From JAOUEE01 sp051011595 (GTDB lineage Bacteria > Actinomycetota > Acidimicrobiia > Acidimicrobiales > SHLQ01): DNA of 19,490 nt. The notes beneath the pieces are model-generated. The model searched no databases, was not told where the DNA came from, and saw nothing but the letters and a program-made list of their open reading frames with translations. The translations under genes and the position numbers were made by a program. The first letter of the stretch is position 1. Every line of letters starts with the position of its first letter. Positions 12,463 through 19,490 of this stretch are shown here, piece after piece. The stretch covers positions 1-19,490 of the forward strand of contig JBPCTQ010000182.1 in assembly GCA_051011595.1 (NCBI GenBank), in the 5' to 3' direction.

Positions 12463-13294
12463 CGAGGTGGTTGCGGCAGCCGCCGCCGAGATCCAGACCG
12501 GGCGGCGCTTCAGCCTCGCCGTCCCCCTCCAGCTCGACGGTGTTCAGCTGGGCAGTGTCCCCGGGCGGGTCAATCCGCTCCGCACGATGGTTGCCGTCAA
12601 CGCCAGCCTGAGCCCCGAACCCGATGCGTTCCACACCAGCGACGACATGGTGGTGATGGGTCTCCAGGCCGGCACCCACTGGGACGGGCTGGGTCACGTG
12701 AGCTACGACGAGATGTTGTACGGCGGTCGGCCCGACACGGGCATCACCGAATGGGGGGCCGACGAGCTCGGGATCGAGAACGTCACCTCTCTCACCGGGC
12801 GAGGCGTGCTGCTCGATATGGCCGCCCACTTCGACGCCGACGTTGTCGACCTGGGTCGCGCCATCACCGACGCCGACCTCGATGCCGCCGTTGCCGGCCA
12901 GAACGTCGAGATTCGGCAGGGCGACATCGTGCTCATCCGTACCGGGCTCATGAGCCACTATCTCGCCGGCGACAAACAGACCTACAACGGGTGGAGCGGC
13001 AGCCCCGGCCCCGGATTGTCGGCGGTCGAATGGTTCCATCGCCACGACGTGGCCGCCGTCGCCACCGATACCTACATCTTCGAGTGTTTTCCCAGCGAGC
13101 ACGATGACGCCATGCTCGGTGTCCATATGCTCGGCGTGGTCGACATGGGTCTCACGCAGGGCCAGAACTGGAATCTCGAGGAACTGGCAGCCGATTGCCA
13201 GGCCGACGGTCGCTACAGCTTCTTCCTCGAAGCCTCACCCCAACCCTTCGTCGGCGGTTGCGGCTCCCCGGTCAACCCGGTGGCCATCAAGTGA
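12365..13294 (+). CDS. Cyclase family protein (kynurenine formamidase-like metal hydrolase)
   Basis: A 309-residue member of the cyclase/formamidase fold (PF04199 type), named after polyketide cyclases and including kynurenine formamidase and other metal-dependent amide or ester hydrolases. The metal motif is at residues 105-111 in AGTHWDGLGHVSYDEMLYGG, the H-x-D-x3-H ligand set. Upstream RLGTLNFLT and downstream GRGVLLDM and GDIVLIRTG are typical of the family. The substrate is unknown. The ATG at 12365 is preferred over a GTG at 12353 because a TAGTGT hexamer lies 8 nt upstream and would drive a leaderless mRNA. The start overlaps the serine-triplet frame by 98 nt. It is convergent with the acyl-CoA ligase, whose stop is 19 nt away, with a CCCGGCCGGG palindrome in the gap. 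Confidence 0.88.
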   Translation: MLPNEFLAIRDTVRNWGRWGDDDRLGTLNFLTDEVVAAAAAEIQTGRRFSLAVPLQLDGVQLGSVPGRVNPLRTMVAVNASLSPEPDAFHTSDDMVVMGLQAGTHWDGLGHVSYDEMLYGGRPDTGITEWGADELGIENVTSLTGRGVLLDMAAHFDADVVDLGRAITDADLDAAVAGQNVEIRQGDIVLIRTGLMSHYLAGDKQTYNGWSGSPGPGLSAVEWFHRHDVAAVATDTYIFECFPSEHDDAMLGVHMLGVVDMGLTQGQNWNLEELAADCQADGRYSFFLEASPQPFVGGCGSPVNPVAIK

Positions 13295-13313
13295 CCCGAC
13301 CCGGCCGGGCAAC

Positions 13314-14909
13314 TCAGATCGAGCGCTCGCGACCCTCCCAGTAGGGATCACGCAGCTTTCGTTTGTACAGCTTCCCGTTCGGGTCGCGAGGCATGTCGGT
13401 GGTGTAGTCGATGGACCGCGGGCACTTCTGCTTGGCCATCTGGTCGCGGGCGAACGCCATGATCGACTCGGTGGTCTGATCGTCGGCCGCCCAGCCGTCG
13501 CGTAGTTCGATGACCGCCTTGATCTCCTCGCCGACGTCCTCGTTGGGCACGCCGAAGACGGCGACGTCGGCCACGGCTTCGTGTTGGTGGAGGGTGCCCT
13601 CGATCTCGGCCGGGTAGATGTTGACCCCGCCCACGATGATCATGTCGTTGGAACGGTCGTTGAGGTAGAGGTAACCGTCATCGTCGAAGTAGCCGATGTC
13701 GCCGACCGTGAAGAACCCCTCACCACCGAGCCGAGCCTTGGCCGTCTTCTCCTCGTCCTTGTAGTACTCGAACGTGCTGCCGGCCATGCGCATGTAGATG
13801 GTGCCGCTCTCGCCGGTGGGCACCTCGTCGCCCTCGTCGTCGACCACGATGACCTCCGAAGTCGGCCATGGCGTCCCCACCGTTCCGGGATGCTTCATCC
13901 AGTCGTCGGGACCAACAAGGGTGCCGCCGCCTTCGGTGGCTGCGTAGTACTCCCAGATGGAGTCGCCCCACCAGTCGATCATGCGCTTCTTGGTTTCGAT
14001 GGGACACGGTGCGGCGGCATGGATCATGCGACGCAACGACGACACGTCGTACGACGTCCGGACCTCCTCGGGCAGCTGGAGCAACCGGTTGAACATGGTG
14101 GGCACCATGTGGCTCTGGGTGACCTTGTAGCGGTCGATGCGGGCCAGGGCATCCTCGGCCGACCACCGACCACACAGCACCACCGTGTGGCCCAACTGCA
14201 GCGACGTGGTGGTCCAGTTGTTGACGGCCGTGTGGTACAGCGGCGCCTGCGTCAGGTGCACGTTGTCGGCGTGGGGCATGATCCCGAACAACAGGAAGAG
14301 CCCACCTCCGGTGGAGGCTGCTTCGTCGGGGTGGCCGCCGCTCAGGGCCCGACGAACGCCCTTGGGCCGACCGGTGGTGCCCGACGTGTAGAACATGTAC
14401 GACCCGGTGGTGAGATCGTCGGGTCGGGAGCGGGGTTGATCGGCCACGAGCTCGGCGAAGGGCCGATACCCGTCGACCGAACCCACCGAGAATCGGTTGG
14501 ACGCGGGGATGTCGGCCTCGTCGAGCACCCGCACCGCCTCGTCGGCGAAGTCGTCGGACACGATGAACGCCTTCGTCTCGCTGTCGGACACGATGTAGGC
14601 GATCTCGGGACCCACCAGGTGCCAGTTCACCGTGGTGACGTAGTACCCGCCCTGAAAGGCCGCCAGGCAGATCGCCACTTGTTCGAAGCTGTTGGGGAGC
14701 ACGGTCGTGACCTGATCGCCGGCGGTCAAGCCGAGGCCGCGCAGACCGTGCACGATCTGATTGGTGAGCGCAGCCAACTCGCCGAAGGTCATCTGGTTGT
14801 GGTCGGGGTCGACGACAGCCAGGCGATCGGGGTCGGCTTCGGCTATGCGCCAGAAGCCGATCAGGTCACCGCCTGGAATCTGACTCCAGTAGTCGCCACT
14901 GTCGCTCAT
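13314..14909 (-). CDS. Acyl-CoA ligase (AMP-binding, class I adenylate-forming), FadD4-like
   Basis: A 531-residue acyl-CoA synthetase that activates a carboxylic acid to its CoA thioester via an acyl-AMP. The phosphate loop YTSGTTGRPKGVRR is at 174-187. YYAATEGGG is the A5 motif, VGDIGYFDDDGYLYLNDRSN holds the A7/A8 Asp and Arg, and GGVNIYPAEIE is the hinge-side block. Lys513 in DPNGKLYKRKLRD is the catalytic A10 lysine. IHAAAPCPIETKKRMIDWWG and neighbouring blocks remind me of the mycobacterial FadD4 group, whose substrate is not established. The ATG at 14909 has GGAGAAG ahead; the frame is open to 15056, but that part runs into the next promoter. It stands as a single gene, divergent from the cyclic-nucleotide-binding gene. 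Confidence 0.92.
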   Translation of the reverse strand: MSDSGDYWSQIPGGDLIGFWRIAEADPDRLAVVDPDHNQMTFGELAALTNQIVHGLRGLGLTAGDQVTTVLPNSFEQVAICLAAFQGGYYVTTVNWHLVGPEIAYIVSDSETKAFIVSDDFADEAVRVLDEADIPASNRFSVGSVDGYRPFAELVADQPRSRPDDLTTGSYMFYTSGTTGRPKGVRRALSGGHPDEAASTGGGLFLLFGIMPHADNVHLTQAPLYHTAVNNWTTTSLQLGHTVVLCGRWSAEDALARIDRYKVTQSHMVPTMFNRLLQLPEEVRTSYDVSSLRRMIHAAAPCPIETKKRMIDWWGDSIWEYYAATEGGGTLVGPDDWMKHPGTVGTPWPTSEVIVVDDEGDEVPTGESGTIYMRMAGSTFEYYKDEEKTAKARLGGEGFFTVGDIGYFDDDGYLYLNDRSNDMIIVGGVNIYPAEIEGTLHQHEAVADVAVFGVPNEDVGEEIKAVIELRDGWAADDQTTESIMAFARDQMAKQKCPRSIDYTTDMPRDPNGKLYKRKLRDPYWEGRERSI

Positions 14910-15046
14910 CGTTGCTTCTCCGGTGGGCTGATGGGAACGGCGTTGGATGGTAGGGCACCGCCGGTCGTGGCGACGAACGGGTGGAGGCAACAGGCGTCGC
15001 GCGTCCCGGTGTAGTAGCAATATCCCACCGACAGGGGGAACGATCG

Positions 15047-15460
15047 ATGCCATCACACGACACGCTCAAGAACATCAACATCTTCTCGGAGTGCTCGACC
15101 CGTGAGCTCAAGGCCATCAGCCGCCTGATCACACAGGTTCGTAAGAAGGCGGGCGCCGACCTCACCGTCGAGGGCACCCCGGGCCGCGAGTTCCTCATCA
15201 TCGTCGAGGGTGAAGCCACGGTGCGGCGCAAGGGCAAGGTGATCGCCCGCCTCGGCCCCGGCGACTTCTTCGGCGAGCTGGCCGTGGTGGCCGGAGTCCC
15301 GCGAACGGCCACCGTCACCGCCGACACCGACATGGTGCTCGAAGCACTCGACCGGCGCGAGTTCGCCAGCCTGCTCGACGAGAGCCCCAAACTGGCCAAG
15401 AAGATCCTGGTCGGCGCAGTCAAACGACTGCACGAACTCGAGGAGAGCCTCACCGGCTGA
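15047..15460 (+). CDS. Stand-alone cyclic-nucleotide-binding domain protein
   Basis: A 137-residue protein consisting of one cyclic-nucleotide-binding beta-roll with its helices and no output domain. The phosphate-binding cassette is GDFFGELAVVAGVPRTATV (72-90), with Glu77 and Arg86, the residues that hold the ribose and cyclic phosphate, both present; it should bind cAMP or cGMP. The N-terminal helix LKNINIFSECSTRELKAISR is typical. The C-terminal helix ends LHELEESLTG without a helix-turn-helix, so it is not a CRP-type activator. The ATG at 15047 follows CAGGGGGAAC, a plausible ribosome binding site. Such proteins probably act through a partner, but none is evident nearby. It is monocistronic. 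Confidence 0.9.
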   Translation: MPSHDTLKNINIFSECSTRELKAISRLITQVRKKAGADLTVEGTPGREFLIIVEGEATVRRKGKVIARLGPGDFFGELAVVAGVPRTATVTADTDMVLEALDRREFASLLDESPKLAKKILVGAVKRLHELEESLTG

Positions 15461-15599
15461 ACCGGGCGGCCTCGATCGAGCGAACTCTCAAGCCGGGGCC
15501 GGGTTGTGTCGATACGTCCTCAGTTGCCCACTCACCCCGGCTCGAGTCGGGCACCTGTCTGGTGGTGTCACCACACCGCCAGAGCGTTGGAGTTGGTGA

Positions 15600-15625
15600 G
15601 GGCGGATGGGTTCGCCCATCCGCCC
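15600..15625. terminator. Perfect 11-bp hairpin with TTCG loop
   Basis: GGGCGGATGGG (15600-15610) and CCCATCCGCCC (15615-15625) pair fully around TTCG. It lies 140 nt after the cyclic-nucleotide-binding gene and 48 nt before the EthD-like gene. It may terminate the former or act in the leader of the latter. There is no U-tract. Confidence 0.55.
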
Positions 15626-15672
15626 CACCGCCCTCTGCCGCCGCGGAGTCGCGTGGCGCGAGCGGATCGATC

Positions 15673-16350
15673 ATGACCGGGCTCTACACCGTCGTGGTGG
15701 TCGCGTCGGCGTCGTATGAGGAACTGCATCAGCAGCTCGGCGAAGACGCGGAAGTCGACTGGGCGATCGACGACGTGGGCGACCTCGACCCCCGCCGACG
15801 ATGGCCCACCCCGGCGCCGGCACGCGCCGTGGTGCAGCTACCCGGCCATGAGACCGACCGGGTGCGTGACGCGGCGTCGGGCGCCCAGGCGGACGTGGCC
15901 GGCATTCTTCATGTCACCCGCCATGACCAGTTCGCCGGCCACTGGCGACCGGACGACGACGATTCGTCCGACGGGCTCACCCAGATCTCGTTCGTGGCCC
16001 CCATCGAAGGACTCGCCGACACGACCTTCGCCGCTCGCTACCGACAACACCGGGCGGTGGTGGCCGCCCAGCACCCCGGTGTGGCGCACTACCGCCAAGA
16101 CGTCATCGTCGACAAGATCGACTGCGATCCCCAGCTACACGACTGCCGGGCCGTGTCCCAGCTCTGGTTCAGCTCGCGAGCGCACTATCGAGACCAGTAC
16201 TACGCCGATGCCGACAGTGCGGCGGTCGTGCGCGCCGACATCGAACACTTCCTCGACCCTCGACGAACGTGGTCGGTGCTCACGACCACCCGGCGTCGGC
16301 TCACCCACCCCTCACTGGTTGCGGGCGATGAGTCCCCCATCGACGGGTAG
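15673..16350 (+). CDS. EthD-like domain protein
   Basis: A 225-residue protein. It looks like a tandem ferredoxin-like (dimeric alpha/beta barrel) protein. The N-terminal half begins MTGLYTVVVVASASYEELHQ. The second half is EthD-like: FVAPIEGLADTTFAARYRQH, then a QHPGVAHYRQDVIVD strand and AVSQLWFSSRAHYRDQYYAD. EthD domains occur in the ethyl tert-butyl ether degradation cluster and in many small enzymes or accessory proteins of catabolic pathways; the reaction here is unknown. The ATG at 15673 is chosen because similarity starts there; the frame is open to 15562, but that stretch includes the perfect hairpin. No good ribosome binding site is seen. Its 3' end overlaps the convergent SDR by 39 nt. 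Confidence 0.75.
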   Translation: MTGLYTVVVVASASYEELHQQLGEDAEVDWAIDDVGDLDPRRRWPTPAPARAVVQLPGHETDRVRDAASGAQADVAGILHVTRHDQFAGHWRPDDDDSSDGLTQISFVAPIEGLADTTFAARYRQHRAVVAAQHPGVAHYRQDVIVDKIDCDPQLHDCRAVSQLWFSSRAHYRDQYYADADSAAVVRADIEHFLDPRRTWSVLTTTRRRLTHPSLVAGDESPIDG

Positions 16351-17100
16351 GGCCACACCCGTCACGAACGAGGCCGCCGGAAGCACGAGCGACAACGTCA
16401 TGTGAGCAACCTCCGACGGCTCGCCGTAGCGCCGCAGCGCGGTTCGGCGACGGGCGAAGACCGCCTTGTCGTCGTCGGGGATCGGCTCGGTCATCGCCGT
16501 GTTGATCGGCCCCGGGCACACCGCGTTGACGGTGATGCCGCGTCGACCGAGTTCGACCGCGAGCGACTTGGTGAGACCGATCACGCCGTGCTTGGCCGCG
16601 GCGTACGAGGCGTTGTAGGCCGTGCCGCCCAGGCCCTCGGTGGACGAGATGTTGACGATGCGTCCCTCACCATGACGAGCAAGGTCATCGAGGCACGCCC
16701 GTATCAGGTGCATCTGGGCCGAGAGGTTGACGGCGACGACCGCATCCCAGTTGTCGACGAACTCGGACCCTTCGACCGGACCCCCACGGGCGATTCCGGC
16801 ATTGTTGACCAGGATGTCGATGGGTCCCAGCTCCGCTTGCACCCGCCCGACCGCCGACGCGATGGCCGCCGTGTCGGAGACGTCGAGATGAATACCGACT
16901 GCCTGACCGCCCGCCGACACAATGGTGTCCACCACCGCCGTCACCCCCTCGGCATTCCAGTCGCACGCCGCCACCAGCGCCCCCTCGGCGGCGAAGAGCT
17001 CGGCGGTCGCCCTTCCCATACCCGACGCTGCGCCGGTGACCACGGCCACCCGACCTCGAATCGATCGCGGTTCGAGGATCTCGGACGGTGCGGTGGCCAT
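16312..17100 (-). CDS. SDR family oxidoreductase
   Basis: A 262-residue classical SDR. TGAASGMG (glycine motif, near residues 22-29), NNAG in LVNNAGIARGG, catalytic Ser in NISSTEGL, and Tyr/Lys in YAAAKHG are all present. AACDWN after strand 2 (Asp at its end) predicts NAD rather than NADP. The C-terminal region is standard (VTGVALPVDGG). The substrate is not apparent; the 3-ketoacyl/hydroxysteroid dehydrogenase-like group is the nearest guess. The ATG at 17100 follows a GAGACT hexamer by 7 nt. The gene is divergent from the APH-like kinase at 17141, with only 40 nt between the starts. Its end overlaps the EthD-like gene tail-to-tail. Confidence 0.9.
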   Translation of the reverse strand: MATAPSEILEPRSIRGRVAVVTGAASGMGRATAELFAAEGALVAACDWNAEGVTAVVDTIVSAGGQAVGIHLDVSDTAAIASAVGRVQAELGPIDILVNNAGIARGGPVEGSEFVDNWDAVVAVNLSAQMHLIRACLDDLARHGEGRIVNISSTEGLGGTAYNASYAAAKHGVIGLTKSLAVELGRRGITVNAVCPGPINTAMTEPIPDDDKAVFARRRTALRRYGEPSEVAHMTLSLVLPAASFVTGVALPVDGGLIARNQ

Positions 17101-17107
17101 GGTGGGC

Positions 17108-17113
17108 AGTCTC
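17108..17113 (-). promoter_or_regulatory. Possible -10 element of the SDR at 17100
   Basis: GAGACT on the minus strand ends 7 nt before the ATG. It mirrors the CAGACT-N7-ATG arrangement of the divergent gene. The first base departs from TANNNT. Confidence 0.3.
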
Positions 17114-17127
17114 GCGTGCGTCGGTGA

Positions 17128-17133
17128 CAGACT
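17128..17133 (+). promoter_or_regulatory. Possible -10 element of the APH-like kinase gene
   Basis: CAGACT ends 7 nt before the ATG at 17141, without a ribosome binding site. The first base departs from TANNNT. Confidence 0.3.
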
Positions 17134-17140
17134 GCGACCG

Positions 17141-18178
17141 ATGAGCGACCAGCTACCCGGTCTCGAGCTAGAAGCAGTGAGCGCAGCCCTGGCCCGGCAC
17201 CTACCTCACGGCGAGCCGCCCTTTCGGTATGAGCTCATCGCGGCCGGCGGATCGAACCTCACCTTTCGTGTCACCGACTCCGGTGGTCGGCAATACGCCC
17301 TGCGACGGCCACCGGCAGCTCCCACCCTTCCCACCGCCCACGACGTCGAGCGAGAGTGGCGGATCCTCGCGGCCCTGGCCCAGTCGACCGTCCCGGTGCC
17401 TGCGGTCCTCTGGTTCTGCCACGACCCAGAGGTGACGGGCGCACCCTTCTACGTGATGGACTTCGTGGACGGAATCGTGCTCCGGACATCGTCGGACGGA
17501 GCGGCGTTGTCGGCGGCCGAGGCCGAACGGGCCACCTCCTCACTGATCGAGACCCAGATCCGATTCCACACCGTGGACCTGGCCGAGGTGGGTCTTGCCG
17601 ACCTCGGCCGCCACGACGACTACGTCGGCCGCCAACTCAAACGGTGGCGGCTGCAGGTGGAGCGAGCCGACGCCCGTCCCACGCCGTTGCTCACCGAATT
17701 GCACGACCGCCTGGCCCGGGCCCAGCCTCCCGAACGCCTGCCGGCCGGGTTGGCGCACGGCGACTACCGCTTCGACAACACCATCCTGGGTCCGGACCAC
17801 ACGGTGGCTGCCGTCCTTGATTGGGAGTTGTGCACGACCGGAGATCCCCTGGCCGACTTCGCCTGGTCGCTGCAGTACTGGGCCGATCCCGACGACCCGG
17901 TGACGTTCCTCCCCGACCCGCCCACCACTCCGGATGTGTTCTGTCGCCGACGCGAAGTGGCCGAGCGGTACGCGGGGCTCACCGGCACCGACCTGGCCGA
18001 TCTCGACTACTACACGGTCTTCTCGTGGTGGAAACAGGCCTGCATCGTGGAAGGGGTCTACGCCCGGCGCCTGCTCGGCAGCCGGGGCGGGGCCGACTCG
18101 GGTGATCCGGCCACCATCGCCCAGAAGGCCGATCAGTTGGGCGAACGGGCGGCCGAGCTGGCCCGAGGGGTGATCTGA
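17141..18178 (+). CDS. Phosphotransferase (APH/choline kinase-like) family protein
   Basis: A 345-residue kinase-fold protein of the aminoglycoside phosphotransferase superfamily, the branch related to the N-terminal half of human ACAD10/11 and to the mislabelled mycobacterial FadE36. GGSNLTFRV (36-44) forms the nucleotide loop. ALRRPP follows, with Arg at the place of the usual Lys, as is common in this branch. The catalytic loop is HGDYRFDN (206-213) and the metal site VLDWELCTTGDPLAD contains Asp227. In ACAD11-type pathways a 4-hydroxyacyl-CoA is phosphorylated before dehydration; a similar role in acyl-CoA breakdown is inferred. It is followed by ribokinase after one base, so they share an mRNA. 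Confidence 0.9.
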   Translation: MSDQLPGLELEAVSAALARHLPHGEPPFRYELIAAGGSNLTFRVTDSGGRQYALRRPPAAPTLPTAHDVEREWRILAALAQSTVPVPAVLWFCHDPEVTGAPFYVMDFVDGIVLRTSSDGAALSAAEAERATSSLIETQIRFHTVDLAEVGLADLGRHDDYVGRQLKRWRLQVERADARPTPLLTELHDRLARAQPPERLPAGLAHGDYRFDNTILGPDHTVAAVLDWELCTTGDPLADFAWSLQYWADPDDPVTFLPDPPTTPDVFCRRREVAERYAGLTGTDLADLDYYTVFSWWKQACIVEGVYARRLLGSRGGADSGDPATIAQKADQLGERAAELARGVI

Positions 18179-18179
18179 G

Positions 18180-19091
18180 ATGACGGTCGTTGTCGTCGGG
18201 AGCGCCAACCTCGACCTGGTGGTATCGGTCGCCCGGCACCCCAAACCCGGAGAGACAGTCATCGGCGGCGACCTCCGCTCGATTCCCGGCGGCAAAGGTG
18301 CCAACCAGGCCACCGCTACGGCGCGGCTGGGCCAGGCCACCTCCTTCGTGGGAGCGGTGGGCGACGACGATGCCGGCCGCCGGCTCCGTCGGTCACTCGG
18401 TGAGGCCGGCGTCGACACCAGCCGGCTCGGCACCGTGGCCGACACTCCCACCGGCACCGCGCTCATCACCGTCGCCGACGACGGCGACAACGTCATCGTG
18501 GTGAGCCCGGGAGCCAACCGCACGGTCTCCCCGACCGTCATCGACGAGGCCGGTGATGCGCTCGACCAGGCCGCGGTGGTCCTGCTGCAACTGGAGGTGC
18601 CGCTCGATGCCGTCACCGCGGCGGCACGACGAGCGGGCGGGTTGGTCGTGCTGAACCCGGCTCCCGCCCCCGATCAGCCCCTGCCCTCCGAGCTCTTGGC
18701 CCATACCGACATCCTGGTGCCCAATGAGACCGAGCTGGCTGCGCTCACGGGGGTCGACCCCGATGCCGACCCGGCGGTTCTGGCCGCCGCCGCCCGCACA
18801 CTCGGCATCGACACCGTCGTGGTCACCCGCGGCGCAGCAGGAGCCCTGATCGTCACCGACGACACCACCACGGTGCCCGCCCCGGTGATCGACGCGATCG
18901 ACACCACGGCGGCCGGTGACGCCTTCTGTGGGGCCCTGGCCCAGCAGCTGAGTGCCCAGCCCGAGGACCTGAGTGCGGCCGTCGCATGGGCGGTGCGGGT
19001 GGGCGCAGCCACGGCCCTGCGCCCCGGCGCCGCACCATCGCTGCCCACTGCGGCCCAGGTCGACGAACGGCTGGAGGCGACCGCGCCATGA
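18180..19091 (+). CDS. rbsK: Ribokinase (PfkB family)
   Basis: A 303-residue PfkB-family sugar kinase. The N-terminal GSANLDLVV and GGKGANQATATARLG (37-44 core) are the ribokinase form of PfkB signature 1, where the substrate hydroxyls bind. DTTAAGDAFCGAL at 241-253 is signature 2 with the catalytic base Asp247. It phosphorylates ribose to ribose 5-phosphate, or perhaps another pentose. The gene starts one base after the TGA of the kinase and ends overlapping the next start (ATGA), an operon arrangement. The nucleoside hydrolase downstream releases ribose, so the assignment to nucleoside salvage is supported by context. Confidence 0.9.
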   Translation: MTVVVVGSANLDLVVSVARHPKPGETVIGGDLRSIPGGKGANQATATARLGQATSFVGAVGDDDAGRRLRRSLGEAGVDTSRLGTVADTPTGTALITVADDGDNVIVVSPGANRTVSPTVIDEAGDALDQAAVVLLQLEVPLDAVTAAARRAGGLVVLNPAPAPDQPLPSELLAHTDILVPNETELAALTGVDPDADPAVLAAAARTLGIDTVVVTRGAAGALIVTDDTTTVPAPVIDAIDTTAAGDAFCGALAQQLSAQPEDLSAAVAWAVRVGAATALRPGAAPSLPTAAQVDERLEATAP

Positions 19092-19490
19092 GCCCGCCCC
19101 GAATCCTTCTCGATTGTGATCCCGGCCAGGACGACGCCATCGCCATCCTGTGTGCGGCGCGTTACAGCGAGCTGGTGGGCATCACCACGGTCAGCGGCAA
19201 CGTCTCGCTCGACAAGACCACCACCAACGCCTTGCTGGTGGCTCAGCTGATGGGCCTCGACGTCGAAGTCCACGCCGGCGCGTCGCGCCCGCTGGTGGCC
19301 GAACCATCATTCGCCGATCACGTCCACGGAGAGAGTGGTCTCGACGGGCCGTCCTTTCCACCGCTGCGGCGGGCGCCGGCCTCCGATGACGCCGTCACGT
19401 TCATACTCGACAACGCCGCCGACGACGTGTGGCTGGTGCCCATCGGTCCGCTCACCAACGTCGCCCACGCCCTCGACCGCGACCCGACGG
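19088..19490 (+). CDS. Nucleoside hydrolase, N-terminal part only
   Basis: The window ends inside this gene after 134 residues. The calcium-binding N-terminus DCDPGQDDAIAIL is the signature of inosine-uridine-preferring nucleoside hydrolases, which split ribonucleosides into base and ribose. GITTVSGNVSLDKTTTNALL supplies the conserved Asn region. HVHGESGLDGPSFP gives the HGxxGLxG loop near the active site, and VPIGPLTNVAHAL the next conserved strand. Its ATG overlaps the stop of the ribokinase gene by ATGA, so the two are translationally coupled. Base preference cannot be judged from the fragment. The last third of the protein, with the second aspartate cluster, lies beyond the edge. Confidence 0.93.
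   Translation, partial: MSPPRILLDCDPGQDDAIAILCAARYSELVGITTVSGNVSLDKTTTNALLVAQLMGLDVEVHAGASRPLVAEPSFADHVHGESGLDGPSFPPLRRAPASDDAVTFILDNAADDVWLVPIGPLTNVAHALDRDPT

Noticed and set aside
13295..13313. Strong terminator between the cyclase-family gene and the acyl-CoA ligase
   Set aside because: Only a 10-nt self-complementary CCCGGCCGGG is present. Without a loop it is too weak to call as a hairpin terminator.
15562..15672. Earlier start for the EthD-like gene at 15562
   Set aside because: It would translate through the perfect TTCG hairpin and add a Pro/Ala/Gly-rich stretch without family similarity.

Overview
The window is 19.5 kb of GC-rich, densely coded DNA with about 20 genes on both strands and short intergenic gaps, none longer than about 230 bp. 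Actinobacterial traits are the F420/flavin-type oxidoreductases, the KstR-like TetR regulator, the FadA5-like and IpdF-like steroid enzymes, a LexA box of the actinobacterial type, and many starts that look leaderless. I infer an actinobacterium, possibly of the Acidimicrobiia. That placement rests on gene content and style, not on a marker gene. I see no tRNA, rRNA, CRISPR array, insertion sequence or phage gene.

Layout. 1-829: a truncated luciferase-like oxidoreductase, divergent from a PPOX-class protein. 862-2000: a candidate LexA box over the promoter of an 80-residue protein, then an SDR. 2001-2225: a twin tandem hairpin repeat. 2226-2492: a small 2TM protein. 2510-5209 (minus): two coupled SDRs, the second IpdF-like, then a putative 2-oxoglutarate/Fe(II) oxygenase. 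5404-7626: a PAS-PAS-GGDEF-EAL protein. 7593-7837: a tandem duplication spanning the ends of that gene and of the convergent KstR-like regulator (7775-8347, minus). 8418-9598: a D-2-hydroxyacid dehydrogenase and a small membrane protein. 9660-10769: a lipoprotein with four SH3-like repeats. 10813-11988 (minus): a FadA5-like thiolase. 12064-12462: an unusual protein with serine at every third residue. 12365-13294: a cyclase-family hydrolase. 13314-14909 (minus): an acyl-CoA ligase. 15047-15460: a stand-alone cyclic-nucleotide-binding domain. 15673-16350: an EthD-like protein. 16312-17100 (minus): an SDR. 17141 to the end: an APH-like kinase, a ribokinase and a nucleoside hydrolase, nearly without spacing.

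How the genes fit. Four SDRs, an acyl-CoA ligase, a thiolase, a putative oxygenase and a KstR-like repressor point to lipid or steroid breakdown through CoA thioesters. The genes lie in several transcription units, not one classical cluster. The last two genes form a nucleoside salvage pair: the hydrolase releases ribose and the ribokinase phosphorylates it.

The most unusual items are the 12064-12462 protein (20 uninterrupted S-x-x triplets), the LexA box overlapping a leaderless promoter, and two separate tandem duplications that each carry an intergenic hairpin. A recurring TANNNT hexamer 6-8 nt before start codons suggests that about half of the genes are translated from leaderless mRNAs, while the others have clear GGAGG-like ribosome binding sites.
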